Below are positions 9,071 to 17,925 of a stretch of DNA of 64,000 nt, piece after piece. Source of the DNA: Rhodanobacter sp. FDAARGOS 1247. Lineage in GTDB: Bacteria; Pseudomonadota; Gammaproteobacteria; Xanthomonadales; Rhodanobacteraceae. Location: positions 868,001 to 932,000 of the forward strand of contig NZ_CP069535.1 of the NCBI RefSeq assembly GCF_016889805.1, read 5' to 3'. Made by a program: the position numbers and the translations under genes. The first letter of the stretch is position 1, and each line of letters opens with the position of its first letter. A model generated the notes under the pieces. The model did no database searches, was not told the origin of the DNA, and was given only the letters and a program-made list of their open reading frames with translations.

Positions 9071-10324
9071 CTACTTCGCCACCTGATCAAACTTGCGGAT
9101 GAAATCCCGCACCTGCGGGTACACCGTTTCGCGCCAGCGGCGGCCGCTGAAGATGCCGTAGTGGCCAGCGCCTTCGATCACCCGGTGGGCGCGGCGTTTG
9201 GCCGGGATGCTGCTGCACAGGTCGTGCGCCGCTTCGGTCTGGCCCAGGCCGGAGATGTCGTCCAGCTCACCCTCGATGGTGAGCAGGGCGCTGTGCCTGA
9301 TCGCCGAGGGATCGACCCGTTCGCCGGCCACGTCCCACAGGCCGCGCGGCAGCAGGAACTGCTGGAACACCTTCTCGATGGTGTCGAGGTAGAACGCCGC
9401 AGGCATGTCCAGCACGGCGTTGTATTCGTCGTAGAACTTGCGGTGCGCTTCGGCATCGTCCTGGTCGCCGCGCAGCAGGTCCTGGTAGAAATCCCAGTGC
9501 GAGGTCATGTGGCGGCCGGGATTCATCGCGATGAAGCCGGCGTGCTGCAGGAAGCCGGGATAGACCTCGCGTCCGCGGCCGGGGTAATTCGGCGGCACGG
9601 TGTGGATCACGTTGCCCTTGAACCATGACAGCGGTCGCTGGGTGGCCAGGTTGTCGACGCTGGTGGGGCTGCGCCGGGGGTCGATCGGGCCGCCCATCAT
9701 GGTCAGGCTGCGCGGGGTGTCCTCGCCGCGCGCGGCCATCAGTGACACCGCCGCCAGCACCGGCACGGTCGGCTGGCAGACCGAGATCACATGCACGCTG
9801 GAGGCGCCGATGTGACGGATGAAATCCTCCACACAGGCGACATAATCGTCCAGCCCGAACGTGCCTTCGGCCGCCGGCACCATGCGTGCGTCGACCCAGT
9901 CGGTGATGTACACCTTGTGGTCGCGCAGCAGGGTGCGCACGGTATCGCGCAGCAGGGTGGAGTGATGGCCGGACAGCGGGGCCACCACCAGCACCACCGG
10001 GTCGGTCTTCATCTTCTCGATGGTCGACGGATCGTCGCTGAAACGCTTGAAGCGCTTGAGCTGGCAGAACGGCTTGGCCAGCGCGACCCGCTCGATCACC
10101 GCGATCTCGTGGTCATGCGCGGTGACGCTGTGGATGCCGAACTCCGGCTTCTCGTAATCCTTGCCCAGCCGGTGCATCAGCTCGTAACCGGCGGCCAGCC
10201 GCTGCGCGCCCGGCACCTGGGCGAACGGGCTGCTGGTGTCGTTGAGCATGTTCGCGCTGGCCTGCGCGAAGTGGCTCAGCGGGCCGAGGAACGCACGTTG
10301 CCATTCGTGGATCTGATAGAGCAT
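9071..10324 (-). CDS. phaZ: Intracellular polyhydroxyalkanoate (PHB) depolymerase
   Basis: Protein of 417 residues with the start MLYQIHEWQRAFLGPL found in intracellular PHB depolymerases of the PhaZ1 type. The nucleophile is Cys183 in HVISVCQPTVPV, a Cys-type lipase box at the same residue number as in the Ralstonia enzyme. The remaining triad candidates are the Asp in GELDDISG (about 355) and the His in GAGHYGIFSG (about 388). It mobilises storage granules to hydroxybutyrate. No phaC or phaB synthesis gene is in the window. It is monocistronic, facing left, with the hairpin island beyond its stop. Confidence 0.9.
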   Translation of the reverse strand: MLYQIHEWQRAFLGPLSHFAQASANMLNDTSSPFAQVPGAQRLAAGYELMHRLGKDYEKPEFGIHSVTAHDHEIAVIERVALAKPFCQLKRFKRFSDDPSTIEKMKTDPVVLVVAPLSGHHSTLLRDTVRTLLRDHKVYITDWVDARMVPAAEGTFGLDDYVACVEDFIRHIGASSVHVISVCQPTVPVLAAVSLMAARGEDTPRSLTMMGGPIDPRRSPTSVDNLATQRPLSWFKGNVIHTVPPNYPGRGREVYPGFLQHAGFIAMNPGRHMTSHWDFYQDLLRGDQDDAEAHRKFYDEYNAVLDMPAAFYLDTIEKVFQQFLLPRGLWDVAGERVDPSAIRHSALLTIEGELDDISGLGQTEAAHDLCSSIPAKRRAHRVIEGAGHYGIFSGRRWRETVYPQVRDFIRKFDQVAK

Positions 10325-10413
10325 CGAAGGGGGATTGCCGGGACGAAAGCCGCCATCTTAGCGCCGTTTTGGCGGTGCGTGTTGCGATGCCGCAGCGGCG
10401 GCCCCCAATCCAA

Positions 10414-11181
10414 TCAGTGGCTTGGCGCTGCCGCTGGCCGATACGTGCAGCGCAGCAGCACCTCGTCGACGCCATCGGTGTCGCCCAGTCCCGCGTGCCA
10501 TCGCAGCGGTTTCTGGAAGCGCAGCCCGATCGGCATGAAGACCCGGTTGTACCACCACATCGCGCGTTCGCGCTGGTGCGTGAGGTACCACTGGCCCAGC
10601 GCCAGCAGGCGTGAGGAGCCCGGTTGCATGCCGTAGACCGCGCTTTGTTCCAGGACGAAACCGTGGGTAGCCAGCCGGAACAGGATTTCCGTCGGTTCGT
10701 AGCGCCGGTAATGGCCCACGAACTCGTCGAAGGCGGTCCACGCCTGCGGATGCAGCGGCACCGACAGCAGCACGCTGGCGCCCGGTGCGGCGACGCGGGC
10801 CAGTTCGGCCAGTGCGCCGTCGTCGTCGGCGACATGTTCGAGGATGTCGAGCGCGCAGATCAGGTCGAAGCTGGCGTCGGCGCAGGGCAGCTGGCCGATC
10901 ATCCCGTGGATGGCGTTGCCGCCGCCGGCGCGCAGCCGGCGCAGCGCGGCGTGGCTGAGATCGACGAAACAGGTGCCGGCCAGCGGCAGTCGCGGGCGCA
11001 GGCCCGGCGCCACTTCCAGCCGGCGCGGCGCGGCGTCGGCCAGCTCGCGCGACAGCGGCCAGGTATTGAAACGTTCCGGCCCGATCAGCCTGGCCGCGGA
11101 CCACAGCGATTCGTAGAAGCCGCGGTTGATGCGGACCAGGTCGGCATCGCTGCGGCTGGTGTCGGCTTGGCTTCGGGTCAT
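10414..11181 (-). CDS. Class I SAM-dependent methyltransferase (Methyltransf_11-like)
   Basis: Protein of 255 residues from ATG 11181 (MTRSQADTSRSDADLVRINRG). The SAM-binding core is atypical at motif I (LEVAPGLRPRLPLAGTCFVDLS). The acidic and post-I motifs are normal: GMIGQLPCADASFDLICALDILEHVADD at about 95-122, with the catalytic-core DxLEH signature. The C-terminal third is rich in Trp, Arg and Tyr, seen in lipid- or glycan-associated methyltransferases. Substrate unknown. Upstream in-frame codons to 11403 cross the RDD gene on the same strand in another frame and are rejected. Gene order with the RDD protein suggests co-transcription, 55 bp apart. Confidence 0.75.
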   Translation of the reverse strand: MTRSQADTSRSDADLVRINRGFYESLWSAARLIGPERFNTWPLSRELADAAPRRLEVAPGLRPRLPLAGTCFVDLSHAALRRLRAGGGNAIHGMIGQLPCADASFDLICALDILEHVADDDGALAELARVAAPGASVLLSVPLHPQAWTAFDEFVGHYRRYEPTEILFRLATHGFVLEQSAVYGMQPGSSRLLALGQWYLTHQRERAMWWYNRVFMPIGLRFQKPLRWHAGLGDTDGVDEVLLRCTYRPAAAPSH

Positions 11182-11236
11182 CGGCGGATTGAACCTTTCC
11201 CGGGCTGAGCAAGGCGTGAAGCCGGACGCTGCTGCC

Positions 11237-11734
11237 TCAATCGAGCCGACGCACTTCGGTGCCGGCCGCAAAATCGTGCACGGCGCGCCGGCGACGATCG
11301 AACAGCGCCACGGCAAACCAGCCCGCCCACACCACCAGCAGCGTCCACAGCGTGGTGCGCAGGCCGAACGCGGGCGCCAGCAGCAACAGCACCATCGGCG
11401 CACCGGCCACCAGCAGGCGGATCACCGCCTGCTGCAGGGTCACCGTGCCGCCATCGTCGCGGGTCACCCGGATGCGCCACGGGCGCATGCCCACGGTCTG
11501 CCCGCCGCGCCGCCACGAGCTGATGAAATACGCGGCCACCACCAGGCCCTGCAGGCACTGGTACCAGAGCGGCACCACGGTCCTCGCGCCGGTGGTGATC
11601 AGCTTGCCGCCGGTGGCGAGCTGGCACAGCAGGCCCACCACCATCACGATCGCCACCACGATCAGCAGGTCGTAGACCAGCGCCAGCAGGCGGCGCCACA
11701 GCGGGCAGGGGGCGGGGGTGGAATCTGCGGGCAT
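11237..11734 (-). CDS. RDD family membrane protein
   Basis: Protein of 165 residues starting MPADSTPAPCPLWRRLLALVYDLLIV, which includes the R-x3-D-x2-L pattern that names the RDD family. Hydrophobic segments lie near 16-42, 58-80 and 105-140, with a conserved QTVGMRPWRIRV loop between. RDD proteins are poorly defined inner-membrane proteins; some relatives act in ion transport. The gene is divergent from xerD, with 61 bp between start codons. An alternative start 14 codons upstream would extend into the xerD leader. Confidence 0.8.
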   Translation of the reverse strand: MPADSTPAPCPLWRRLLALVYDLLIVVAIVMVVGLLCQLATGGKLITTGARTVVPLWYQCLQGLVVAAYFISSWRRGGQTVGMRPWRIRVTRDDGGTVTLQQAVIRLLVAGAPMVLLLLAPAFGLRTTLWTLLVVWAGWFAVALFDRRRRAVHDFAAGTEVRRLD

Positions 11735-11795
11735 CGTGTCCGGTCGCTTGCGTCGGGCGCGCGCAATGGCCAGCATCGTGCGCATGGAGAAGGAA

Positions 11796-12701
11796 ATGAT
11801 CCGCGACAGTATCGCCGAAGCCGACCGCCGCAGCATCGCTGCGTTCGTCGAGCGGGTGTGGTCGGAGGACGGCCTGGCCGATCGCACGCTGGAAGCGTAT
11901 CGGCGCGACCTGGAATTGCTGGCCGCATGGCTGGCCAGCCACGGTCGCGAGCTGGCCACGGCGCGGCGCGAGGACATTTCCGCCTATCACGGCAGCCAGG
12001 CGGTGGCGGTGCGATCGCTGGCGCGACGGCAGTCGGCGTTCCGCCGCTACTACGCGTTCCGGGTCCGCAACGAGCCTGGCTTGGCCGATCCCACCTTGCT
12101 GATCGAACGTCCGAAGTTGCCGCGCAGTCTGCCCAAGGCGCTGGCCGAACGCGAGATCGACGGCCTGCTGCAGGCGCCGGACAGCACCACCACGCTGGGC
12201 CTGCGCGATCGCGCGATGCTGGAACTGATGTACGCCTCCGGCCTGCGCGTGTCCGAGCTGGTCGAATTGCCGCTGGCCGCGCTGAACCCGCGCCAGGGCG
12301 TGCTGCGGGTGACCGGCAAGGGCGGCAAGGACCGCCTGGTGCCGGTCGGCGAAGAGGCGCTGGCACACATCGGCAAGTACCTGGCCGATGCCCGTCCGGC
12401 ACTGGCGAAGGGACGCCAGCCCGCGGCGCTGTTCCTCAGCCAGCGCGGCGAGGGCATGACCCGCCAGATGTTCTGGACCCTGGTCAAGCGCTACGCGCTG
12501 CGCATCGGCATCAACCCGAAACGCATCTCGCCCCACGTGCTGCGCCACTCCTTCGCCACCCACCTGCTCAACCACGGCGCCGACCTGCGCGCCCTGCAGA
12601 TGCTGCTTGGCCACAGCTCGCTCAGCACCACCCAGATCTACACACTGGTGGCGAAGGAAGGCCTGAAGCGGCTGCATGCGCAGCATCACCCGCGGGGGTG
12701 A
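11796..12701 (+). CDS. xerD: Site-specific tyrosine recombinase XerD
   Basis: Protein of 301 residues. The N-terminal SAM-like core-binding domain (1-100) contains LADRTLEAYRRDL. The catalytic domain has every expected residue: R151 (SGLRVSEL), K175 (TGKGGKDR), H247 and R250 (HVLRHSF), H273 (LGHSS) and the nucleophile Y282 (TQIYTLV). XerD with XerC resolves chromosome dimers at dif. ATG 11796 is chosen because GGAG lies six bases upstream; ATG 11784 is an alternative adding four residues. Longer versions overlap the divergent RDD gene. A hairpin covers its stop codon. Confidence 0.95.
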   Translation: MIRDSIAEADRRSIAAFVERVWSEDGLADRTLEAYRRDLELLAAWLASHGRELATARREDISAYHGSQAVAVRSLARRQSAFRRYYAFRVRNEPGLADPTLLIERPKLPRSLPKALAEREIDGLLQAPDSTTTLGLRDRAMLELMYASGLRVSELVELPLAALNPRQGVLRVTGKGGKDRLVPVGEEALAHIGKYLADARPALAKGRQPAALFLSQRGEGMTRQMFWTLVKRYALRIGINPKRISPHVLRHSFATHLLNHGADLRALQMLLGHSSLSTTQIYTLVAKEGLKRLHAQHHPRG

Positions 12702-12703
12702 TG
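12684..12703 (+). terminator. Hairpin across the xerD stop codon
   Basis: CATCACCC (12684-12691) and GGGTGATG (12696-12703) form an 8-bp stem with a 4-base loop spanning the xerD TGA. No T-run follows, so it may act as a 3'-end protector or a weak terminator rather than an intrinsic terminator. Confidence 0.4.
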
Positions 12704-12891
12704 GCGGGGTGGGTGAGAGGCCCTGGTCGGTGGGGTGCAATGGCGGCGCGCCGGCGTGGCTGGCTGCCCGGAAAATCCCGGCGCAACCCCGGCCCTGCCA
12801 TTCCGTCGCACATCCCCGGACGAGCCCTCGGCCTGTGCGAGAATGGGCGATACCGTCGATCCCCGCGACGGATCGATGAACGAGGCTGGTG

Positions 12892-13665
12892 ATGCTGAAG
12901 AATCTTGTGTTGGCGCTGTGCCTGGGTGGTCTTTCGCTGAGTGCCTGCGCCGTGCAGAACGAGCCGGCGGCGGCCGCCACCGCCGCGGTGACGCCGGCCG
13001 TGCGCGAGATGGTGCAGAAGGCGATCCGCAGTCTGGCGCCGAACATCAACGTGGACGTGATCGAGCCGGCGCCGATGCCGGGCTTCTACCAGGTGATCGC
13101 CTCGGGCCAGATGCTCTACATCAGCGCCGACGGCAAGTACATGATGCACGGCGACCTGATCGACCTGGGCCGCAAGCAGAATGCCAGCGACGACGCCTGG
13201 GCGCGCTTCCGCAAGGCCGAGCTGGCCAAGGTGCCGGAATCCGAGCGCATCGTCTATGCGCCGGCCAACCCGAAGTACACGATCTCCGTGTTCACCGACG
13301 TCAATTGCGGCTTCTGCCGCGCGCTGCACGAACACATCGCGGACTTCAACAAGGAAGGCATCGCGGTGGAATACCTGGCCTGGCCGCGCGAAGGCCTGGT
13401 GACCACGGCCGGTGGCCCCACGCCGACCTATACCGAAATGGTGTCGGTGTGGTGCGCCAGGGACCGCAAGGCCGCATTCACCGCGGCCAAGCAGGGGCGC
13501 CCGCCTGCGCCGACGACCTGCGTCAATCCGGTCAAGGACCAGTTCAACCTGGGCGTGCGGCTGGGCGTCAACGGCACCCCGGCGATCTACGGCCCGGACG
13601 GCCGCACCCTGGGCGGCTACGTGACGCCCGAACAGCTGCTGCAGGCGTTGAAGCAGGGCGGCTGA
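12892..13665 (+). CDS. dsbC: DsbC-like thiol:disulfide interchange protein, predicted lipoprotein
   Basis: Protein of 257 residues from ATG 12892, with CGAGG six bases upstream. The N-terminus is a signal sequence ending in a lipobox, L16-S17-A18-C19, so the mature protein should be a lipoprotein; standard DsbC is soluble. Residues about 35-95 resemble the DsbC dimerisation domain, and the thioredoxin fold carries the active site C139-G-F-C142. Two further Cys residues (in VWCARD and TTCVNP) could form the structural disulfide. It would shuffle wrong disulfides in the periplasm, kept reduced by DsbD. Its position after xerD matches the xerD-dsbC order known in many gammaproteobacteria. Confidence 0.88.
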   Translation: MLKNLVLALCLGGLSLSACAVQNEPAAAATAAVTPAVREMVQKAIRSLAPNINVDVIEPAPMPGFYQVIASGQMLYISADGKYMMHGDLIDLGRKQNASDDAWARFRKAELAKVPESERIVYAPANPKYTISVFTDVNCGFCRALHEHIADFNKEGIAVEYLAWPREGLVTTAGGPTPTYTEMVSVWCARDRKAAFTAAKQGRPPAPTTCVNPVKDQFNLGVRLGVNGTPAIYGPDGRTLGGYVTPEQLLQALKQGG

Positions 13666-13671
13666 TACTCG

Positions 13672-13920
13672 CCTTGCTCCCTCCTCTGCAAGGCAGGGGG
13701 CGAATGTGTGATTCCCTAGTCTTGCTCCCTCCCCTGCGCAGCAGGGGAGGGCTGGGGTGGGGTGCTCTTTGCGGCAGGATCAGGAGCGACCCCCTCCCAA
13801 CCTCCCCCTGCGCGAAGGGAGGGAGGGCAAAAGCCAGGGGCGCGGCTTCGCTGGGACGGTTTGGGTAGCCGGGGCTACCCCCTCCCAACCTCCCCCTGCT
13901 AGCAGGGGGAGGGGCGAACG
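13672..13920. repeat. Cluster of four CTCCCTCCCCTGC-type palindromic repeats and an 8-bp inverted repeat
   Basis: The dsbC-purL gap holds four degenerate copies of a pyrimidine-rich inverted repeat of the form CTCCCCCTGC...GCAGGGGGAG, near 13676-13700, 13726-13756, 13788-13830 and 13880-13914. It also has the inverted repeat GGGTAGCC-GG-GGCTACCC at 13863-13880. Similar single copies lie at 49466-49488, 59187-59208 and 62636-62660. No coding signal is seen; in-frame extension of purL through this stretch is an artefact of the repeats. Confidence 0.7.
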
Positions 13921-14000
13921 TGTCTTCGGCGCAGCCGAAGACGGCTTGAGCTGGAAGGGGTGTCTTCGGCGTAGCCGAAGACGGCTTGAGCTAGAATGGG
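13921..14000 (+). repeat. Two tandem 40-bp hairpin repeats directly upstream of purL
   Basis: Units 13921-13960 and 13961-14000 match at 37 of 40 positions. Each contains the hairpin TCTTCGGC-GYA-GCCGAAGA, and the loop differs (GCA or GTA). The other two differences lie near the right end, where unit 1 reads CTGGAAG and unit 2 reads CTAGAAT. Unit 2 thereby gains a TAGAAT (-10-like) box at 13992-13997, 33 bp from the purL start. Confidence 0.75.
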
Positions 14001-14029
14001 CAATTCCCTCGCATAGCTTCGTTCCCCGC

Positions 14030-17000
14030 ATGATCGCACTCGACGGGCAGAACGCCCTCTCGCCGTTCCGCCTCGAACGCCTCAATGCCCACCTTGATGC
14101 CCTGCATCATGGCGTGCGCGTGCAGGCGTCGTGGTTCGTCCATTTCATCGATGCCGACACCGCGCCCGCCGGCGAGCTGCGCCAGCGGCTGCTGGCCGTG
14201 CTGGAGGCGAAGGACGCCGCGCCGGAGCCGGCCACGCTGTGGGTGGTGCCGCGGCTGGGCACGATTTCGCCGTGGTCGAGCAAGGCCACCGACATCCTGC
14301 ATGGCGCCGGGTTCGATGTGCGTCGCGTGGAACGCGGGCAGGCCTGGCTGGTCGCCGGGCTGCCACCAGAGGACGCGCCGGATCACGCCGCGATCCTGGC
14401 GGTGCTGCATGACGCGATGACGCAGTCGGTGCTGACCCGCATCGACGACGCGCAGGGCCTGTTCCTGGCCGGGACGCCGGGCGACCTGGTGCACGTCACG
14501 CTCGGTGCCGATCCGCAGGCCGCCCTGGCCGAAGCGAACCGGCGGCTCGGCCTGGCGCTGGCCGACGACGAGATCGAGTACCTGGTCGATCGCTACGCCG
14601 AGCTGGGCCGCGATCCCACCGATGCCGAACTCTTCATGTTCGCCCAGGCCAACTCCGAGCATTGCCGGCACAAGGTGTTCAACGCCAGCTGGACGGTGGA
14701 TGGCGAGGAACAGGACAAGAGCCTGTTCGGCATGATCAAGCACACCCACCAGCAGTCGCCCGCGCATACGCTGTCCGCCTATTCGGACAACGCGGCGGTG
14801 ATCGAGGGCAGCACCGGCCGCCGCTTCTTCGCCGATCCGGCCGATCGCGTGTGGCGCGGCCACGAGGAACGCATCGACTTCGCGATCAAGGTGGAAACGC
14901 ACAACCATCCCACCGCGATCGCGCCGTGGCCCGGTGCCGCCACCGGCGCCGGTGGCGAGATCCGCGACGAGGGCGCGACCGGTCGCGGCGGCAAGCCGAA
15001 GGCCGGCCTCACCGGTTTTTCGGTTTCCGACCTGCGCATTCCCGGCCATCCGCAGCCGTGGGAAGTGCAGCGGCCGCTGCCGCCGCGCATGGCCAGCGCG
15101 TTCGAGATCATGCGCGACGGCCCGCTGGGCGCGGCCGCGTTCAACAACGAGTTTGGCCGTCCCTGTCTGGGCGGCTATTTCCGCAGCTATGAAGCCGAGC
15201 TGCCCGGCCAGCCCGGCTTCCGCCGCGGCTACGACAAGCCGATCATGCTGGCCGGTGGCCTGGCCAACCTGCGCGCGGGCCACGTGCTGAAGCGCCCGGT
15301 GCAGCCGGGCAACAAGGTGATCGTGCTGGGCGGCCCGGCGATGCTGATCGGCCTGGGCGGCGGCGCGGCCTCTTCGGTGGCCGGCGGCGCATCGAGCGCG
15401 GAGCTGGACTTCGCCTCGGTGCAGCGCGACAACGCCGAGATGGAGCGGCGCTGCCAGGAAGTGATCGACGCCTGCTGCGCCCGCGGCGACGCCAACCCGA
15501 TCGTCAGCGTGCATGACGTGGGCGCCGGCGGCCTGTCCAACGCAATCCCCGAGCTGCTCAACGATGCCAGCGTCGGCGGCGTGATCGACCTGTCGAAGAT
15601 CCCCTGCGACGACCCCTCGCTGTCGCCGATGCAGGTGTGGAGCAACGAGTCGCAGGAACGCTACGTGCTCGCCATCGCGCCGGAGAACCTCGCGGAATTC
15701 GAGGCCATGTGCCGGCGCGAACGCTGCCCGTACGCCGTCGTCGGTGACGCCACTGCCGAGCGCCAGCTGGTGCTGACCGATCCGCGGCGCGAGCTGACCG
15801 TGATCGATCTGCCGATGGACGTGCTGTTCGGCAAGCCGCCGCGGATGCATCGCGACGCGAAGCGGGTCAAGCCGCGCGTCGACCTGGTGCCGGACCTGTC
15901 CGGCGTGGGCATGGACGAGGCCCTGCTGCGCGTGTTGCGCCTGCCCACCGTGGGCAGCAAGAGCTTCCTGATCAACATCGGCGACCGCACCGTCGGCGGC
16001 CTCAACCATCGTGACCCGATGGTCGGCCCGTGGCAGGTGCCGGTGGCCGACTGCGCGGTGACCATGGCCGACTTCGACGGCTACGCCGGCGAGGCGATGG
16101 CGATGGCCGAACGCGCGCCGGTGGCCGTGCTGAACAGCGCCGATGCGGCGCGGCTGGCGGTGGGCGAGGCGATCACCAACCTCGCCGCCGCGTCGATCGC
16201 CAACCTCGGCGACATTCGCCTGTCGGCGAACTGGATGGCCGCGGTGAATCATCCGGGCGAAGACGCCGCGCTGTTCGACGCAGTCAAGGCGGTGGGCATG
16301 GAACTGTGCCCGGCGCTGGACATCTCGATCCCGGTCGGCAAGGACTCGCTGTCGATGCAGACCGTGTGGCACGACGGCCAGACCGACCAGCGCACGGTGT
16401 CGCCGGTGTCGCTGGTGATCACCGGCTTCGCCCGCGTCACCGACGTGCGCCGCACACTCACGCCCCAACTGCGGCTGGATCGCGGCCATTCGGAATTGTG
16501 GCTGATCGATCTGGGCGCGGGCCGCGATCGCCTCGGCGGTTCCTGCCTGACCCAGGTGTTCAACCGTTCCGGTGGCGTGCCGCCGGACCTGGATGACCCG
16601 AAACGCCTCAAGGCACTGTTCGAGCTGATCCAGGAAGCGAACGCCGCCGGCATTCTGCTGGCCTATCACGACCGTTCCGACGGTGGCGTCATCACCACCC
16701 TGATGGAGATGGCCTTCGCCGGCCACTGCGGCCTGGAAATCCATCTGGACGGCTGGGCCGAGGCGACCCTGCGCGCGCTGTTCAACGAGGAGCTCGGCGC
16801 GGTGGTGCAGGTGGCCGAGGCCAACCGCGAGGCGTTCGAGGCGCTGCTGGTGAAGTACGGCCTGGCCGGCATCAGCTACCGCATCGGGCGGCCCAAGGAA
16901 AAGCTGGGCATCAAGCTGTTCCTCGGCGGCGACACCTTGTTCAAGTGGAACTGGAGCACGCTGTTCAAGGCGTGGAACGAGACCAGCCACGCGATGCAGC

Positions 17001-17896
17001 GCCAGCGCGACAACCCGCAAAGCGCGGACGCCGAGCTCGAATGGCGGATGGACGATGCCGATCCGGGCATCAGCCCGAAGCTCGGCTTCGATCCGGCGCA
17101 GAACGTGGCTGCGCCGTTCATCGCCAGCGGCGAGCGTCCGCGCATCGCGATCCTGCGCGAGCAGGGCGTCAACGGCCAGGTGGAAATGTCGGCGGCCTTC
17201 ACCCGCGCCGGCTTCGACGCGGTGGACGTGCACATGTCCGACCTGGCCAGCGGGCGGGTGAAACTGGCGGACTTCCGCGGCTTCGCGGCCTGCGGCGGTT
17301 TCTCCTACGGCGACGTGCTCGGTGCCGGTCGCGGCTGGGCCACCTCGATCCTCTACAACGAGATGCTGCGCGAGCAGTTCAGCGCGTTCTTCGCCGACCC
17401 GACCAAGTTCGCGCTGGGCGTGTGCAACGGTTGCCAGATGCTGGCGCAGCTGAAGGAGATCATCCCCGGCGCCCAGCACTGGCCGAAGTTCCTGCGCAAC
17501 GCGTCGGAACAGTACGAGTCGCGCCTGGTCACGCTGGAGATCCTCGACACGCCGAGCCTGTTCTTCAAGGGCATGGCCGGTTCGCGGATTCCGGTGGCGG
17601 TGGCGCACGGCGAAGGGCGGGTCAGTTTCCCGCACGCCTGCAGTCCGTCGAAGTCGAACGGCGCGGTGCGCTTCGTCGACAACCGCGGCAAGCCGACCGA
17701 GAGCTTCCCGCTCAACACCAACGGTTCGCCCGGTGGCCTGGCCGGTTTCACCGCCGCCGATGGCCGCGTGACGATCATGATGCCGCACCCCGAGCGCGTG
17801 TTCCGCACGGCACAGCTGAGCTGGCATCCGGACGGCTGGGGCGAGGATTCCCCGTGGATGCGCATGTTCCGCAACGCGCGCGTGTGGTGCGGCTGA
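14030..17896 (+). CDS. purL: Phosphoribosylformylglycinamidine synthase (large single-chain type)
   Basis: Protein of 1288 residues, the usual length of the proteobacterial fused enzyme. It converts FGAR, glutamine and ATP to FGAM in purine synthesis. The order is an N-terminal PurS-like domain, a linker, two AIR-synthase-like halves (VETHNHPTAIAPWPGAATGAGGE region near 285, a second core near 690-1000) and a C-terminal glutamine amidotransferase. The amidotransferase triad is C1132 (LGVCNGCQML) with H1253 and E1255 (MPHPERVF). ATG 14030 (MIALDGQNALSPFRLERL) is chosen because earlier in-frame codons translate intergenic repeats. It appears monocistronic, with a candidate -10 in the tandem repeat upstream. 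Confidence 0.97.
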   Translation: MIALDGQNALSPFRLERLNAHLDALHHGVRVQASWFVHFIDADTAPAGELRQRLLAVLEAKDAAPEPATLWVVPRLGTISPWSSKATDILHGAGFDVRRVERGQAWLVAGLPPEDAPDHAAILAVLHDAMTQSVLTRIDDAQGLFLAGTPGDLVHVTLGADPQAALAEANRRLGLALADDEIEYLVDRYAELGRDPTDAELFMFAQANSEHCRHKVFNASWTVDGEEQDKSLFGMIKHTHQQSPAHTLSAYSDNAAVIEGSTGRRFFADPADRVWRGHEERIDFAIKVETHNHPTAIAPWPGAATGAGGEIRDEGATGRGGKPKAGLTGFSVSDLRIPGHPQPWEVQRPLPPRMASAFEIMRDGPLGAAAFNNEFGRPCLGGYFRSYEAELPGQPGFRRGYDKPIMLAGGLANLRAGHVLKRPVQPGNKVIVLGGPAMLIGLGGGAASSVAGGASSAELDFASVQRDNAEMERRCQEVIDACCARGDANPIVSVHDVGAGGLSNAIPELLNDASVGGVIDLSKIPCDDPSLSPMQVWSNESQERYVLAIAPENLAEFEAMCRRERCPYAVVGDATAERQLVLTDPRRELTVIDLPMDVLFGKPPRMHRDAKRVKPRVDLVPDLSGVGMDEALLRVLRLPTVGSKSFLINIGDRTVGGLNHRDPMVGPWQVPVADCAVTMADFDGYAGEAMAMAERAPVAVLNSADAARLAVGEAITNLAAASIANLGDIRLSANWMAAVNHPGEDAALFDAVKAVGMELCPALDISIPVGKDSLSMQTVWHDGQTDQRTVSPVSLVITGFARVTDVRRTLTPQLRLDRGHSELWLIDLGAGRDRLGGSCLTQVFNRSGGVPPDLDDPKRLKALFELIQEANAAGILLAYHDRSDGGVITTLMEMAFAGHCGLEIHLDGWAEATLRALFNEELGAVVQVAEANREAFEALLVKYGLAGISYRIGRPKEKLGIKLFLGGDTLFKWNWSTLFKAWNETSHAMQRQRDNPQSADAELEWRMDDADPGISPKLGFDPAQNVAAPFIASGERPRIAILREQGVNGQVEMSAAFTRAGFDAVDVHMSDLASGRVKLADFRGFAACGGFSYGDVLGAGRGWATSILYNEMLREQFSAFFADPTKFALGVCNGCQMLAQLKEIIPGAQHWPKFLRNASEQYESRLVTLEILDTPSLFFKGMAGSRIPVAVAHGEGRVSFPHACSPSKSNGAVRFVDNRGKPTESFPLNTNGSPGGLAGFTAADGRVTIMMPHPERVFRTAQLSWHPDGWGEDSPWMRMFRNARVWCG

Positions 17897-17925
17897 AGCT
17901 CCTGCGGTTGACGAGGCGCTGAGCG

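Noticed and set aside
12684..12703. Hairpin at the xerD stop considered as an intrinsic terminator
   Set aside because: Downgraded, because no T-run follows on either strand; kept only as a possible 3' end structure.
13921..14000. Tandem repeats considered as a CRISPR fragment
   Set aside because: Only two adjacent units, no spacers, and each unit is a hairpin with a promoter-like end; no cas gene.
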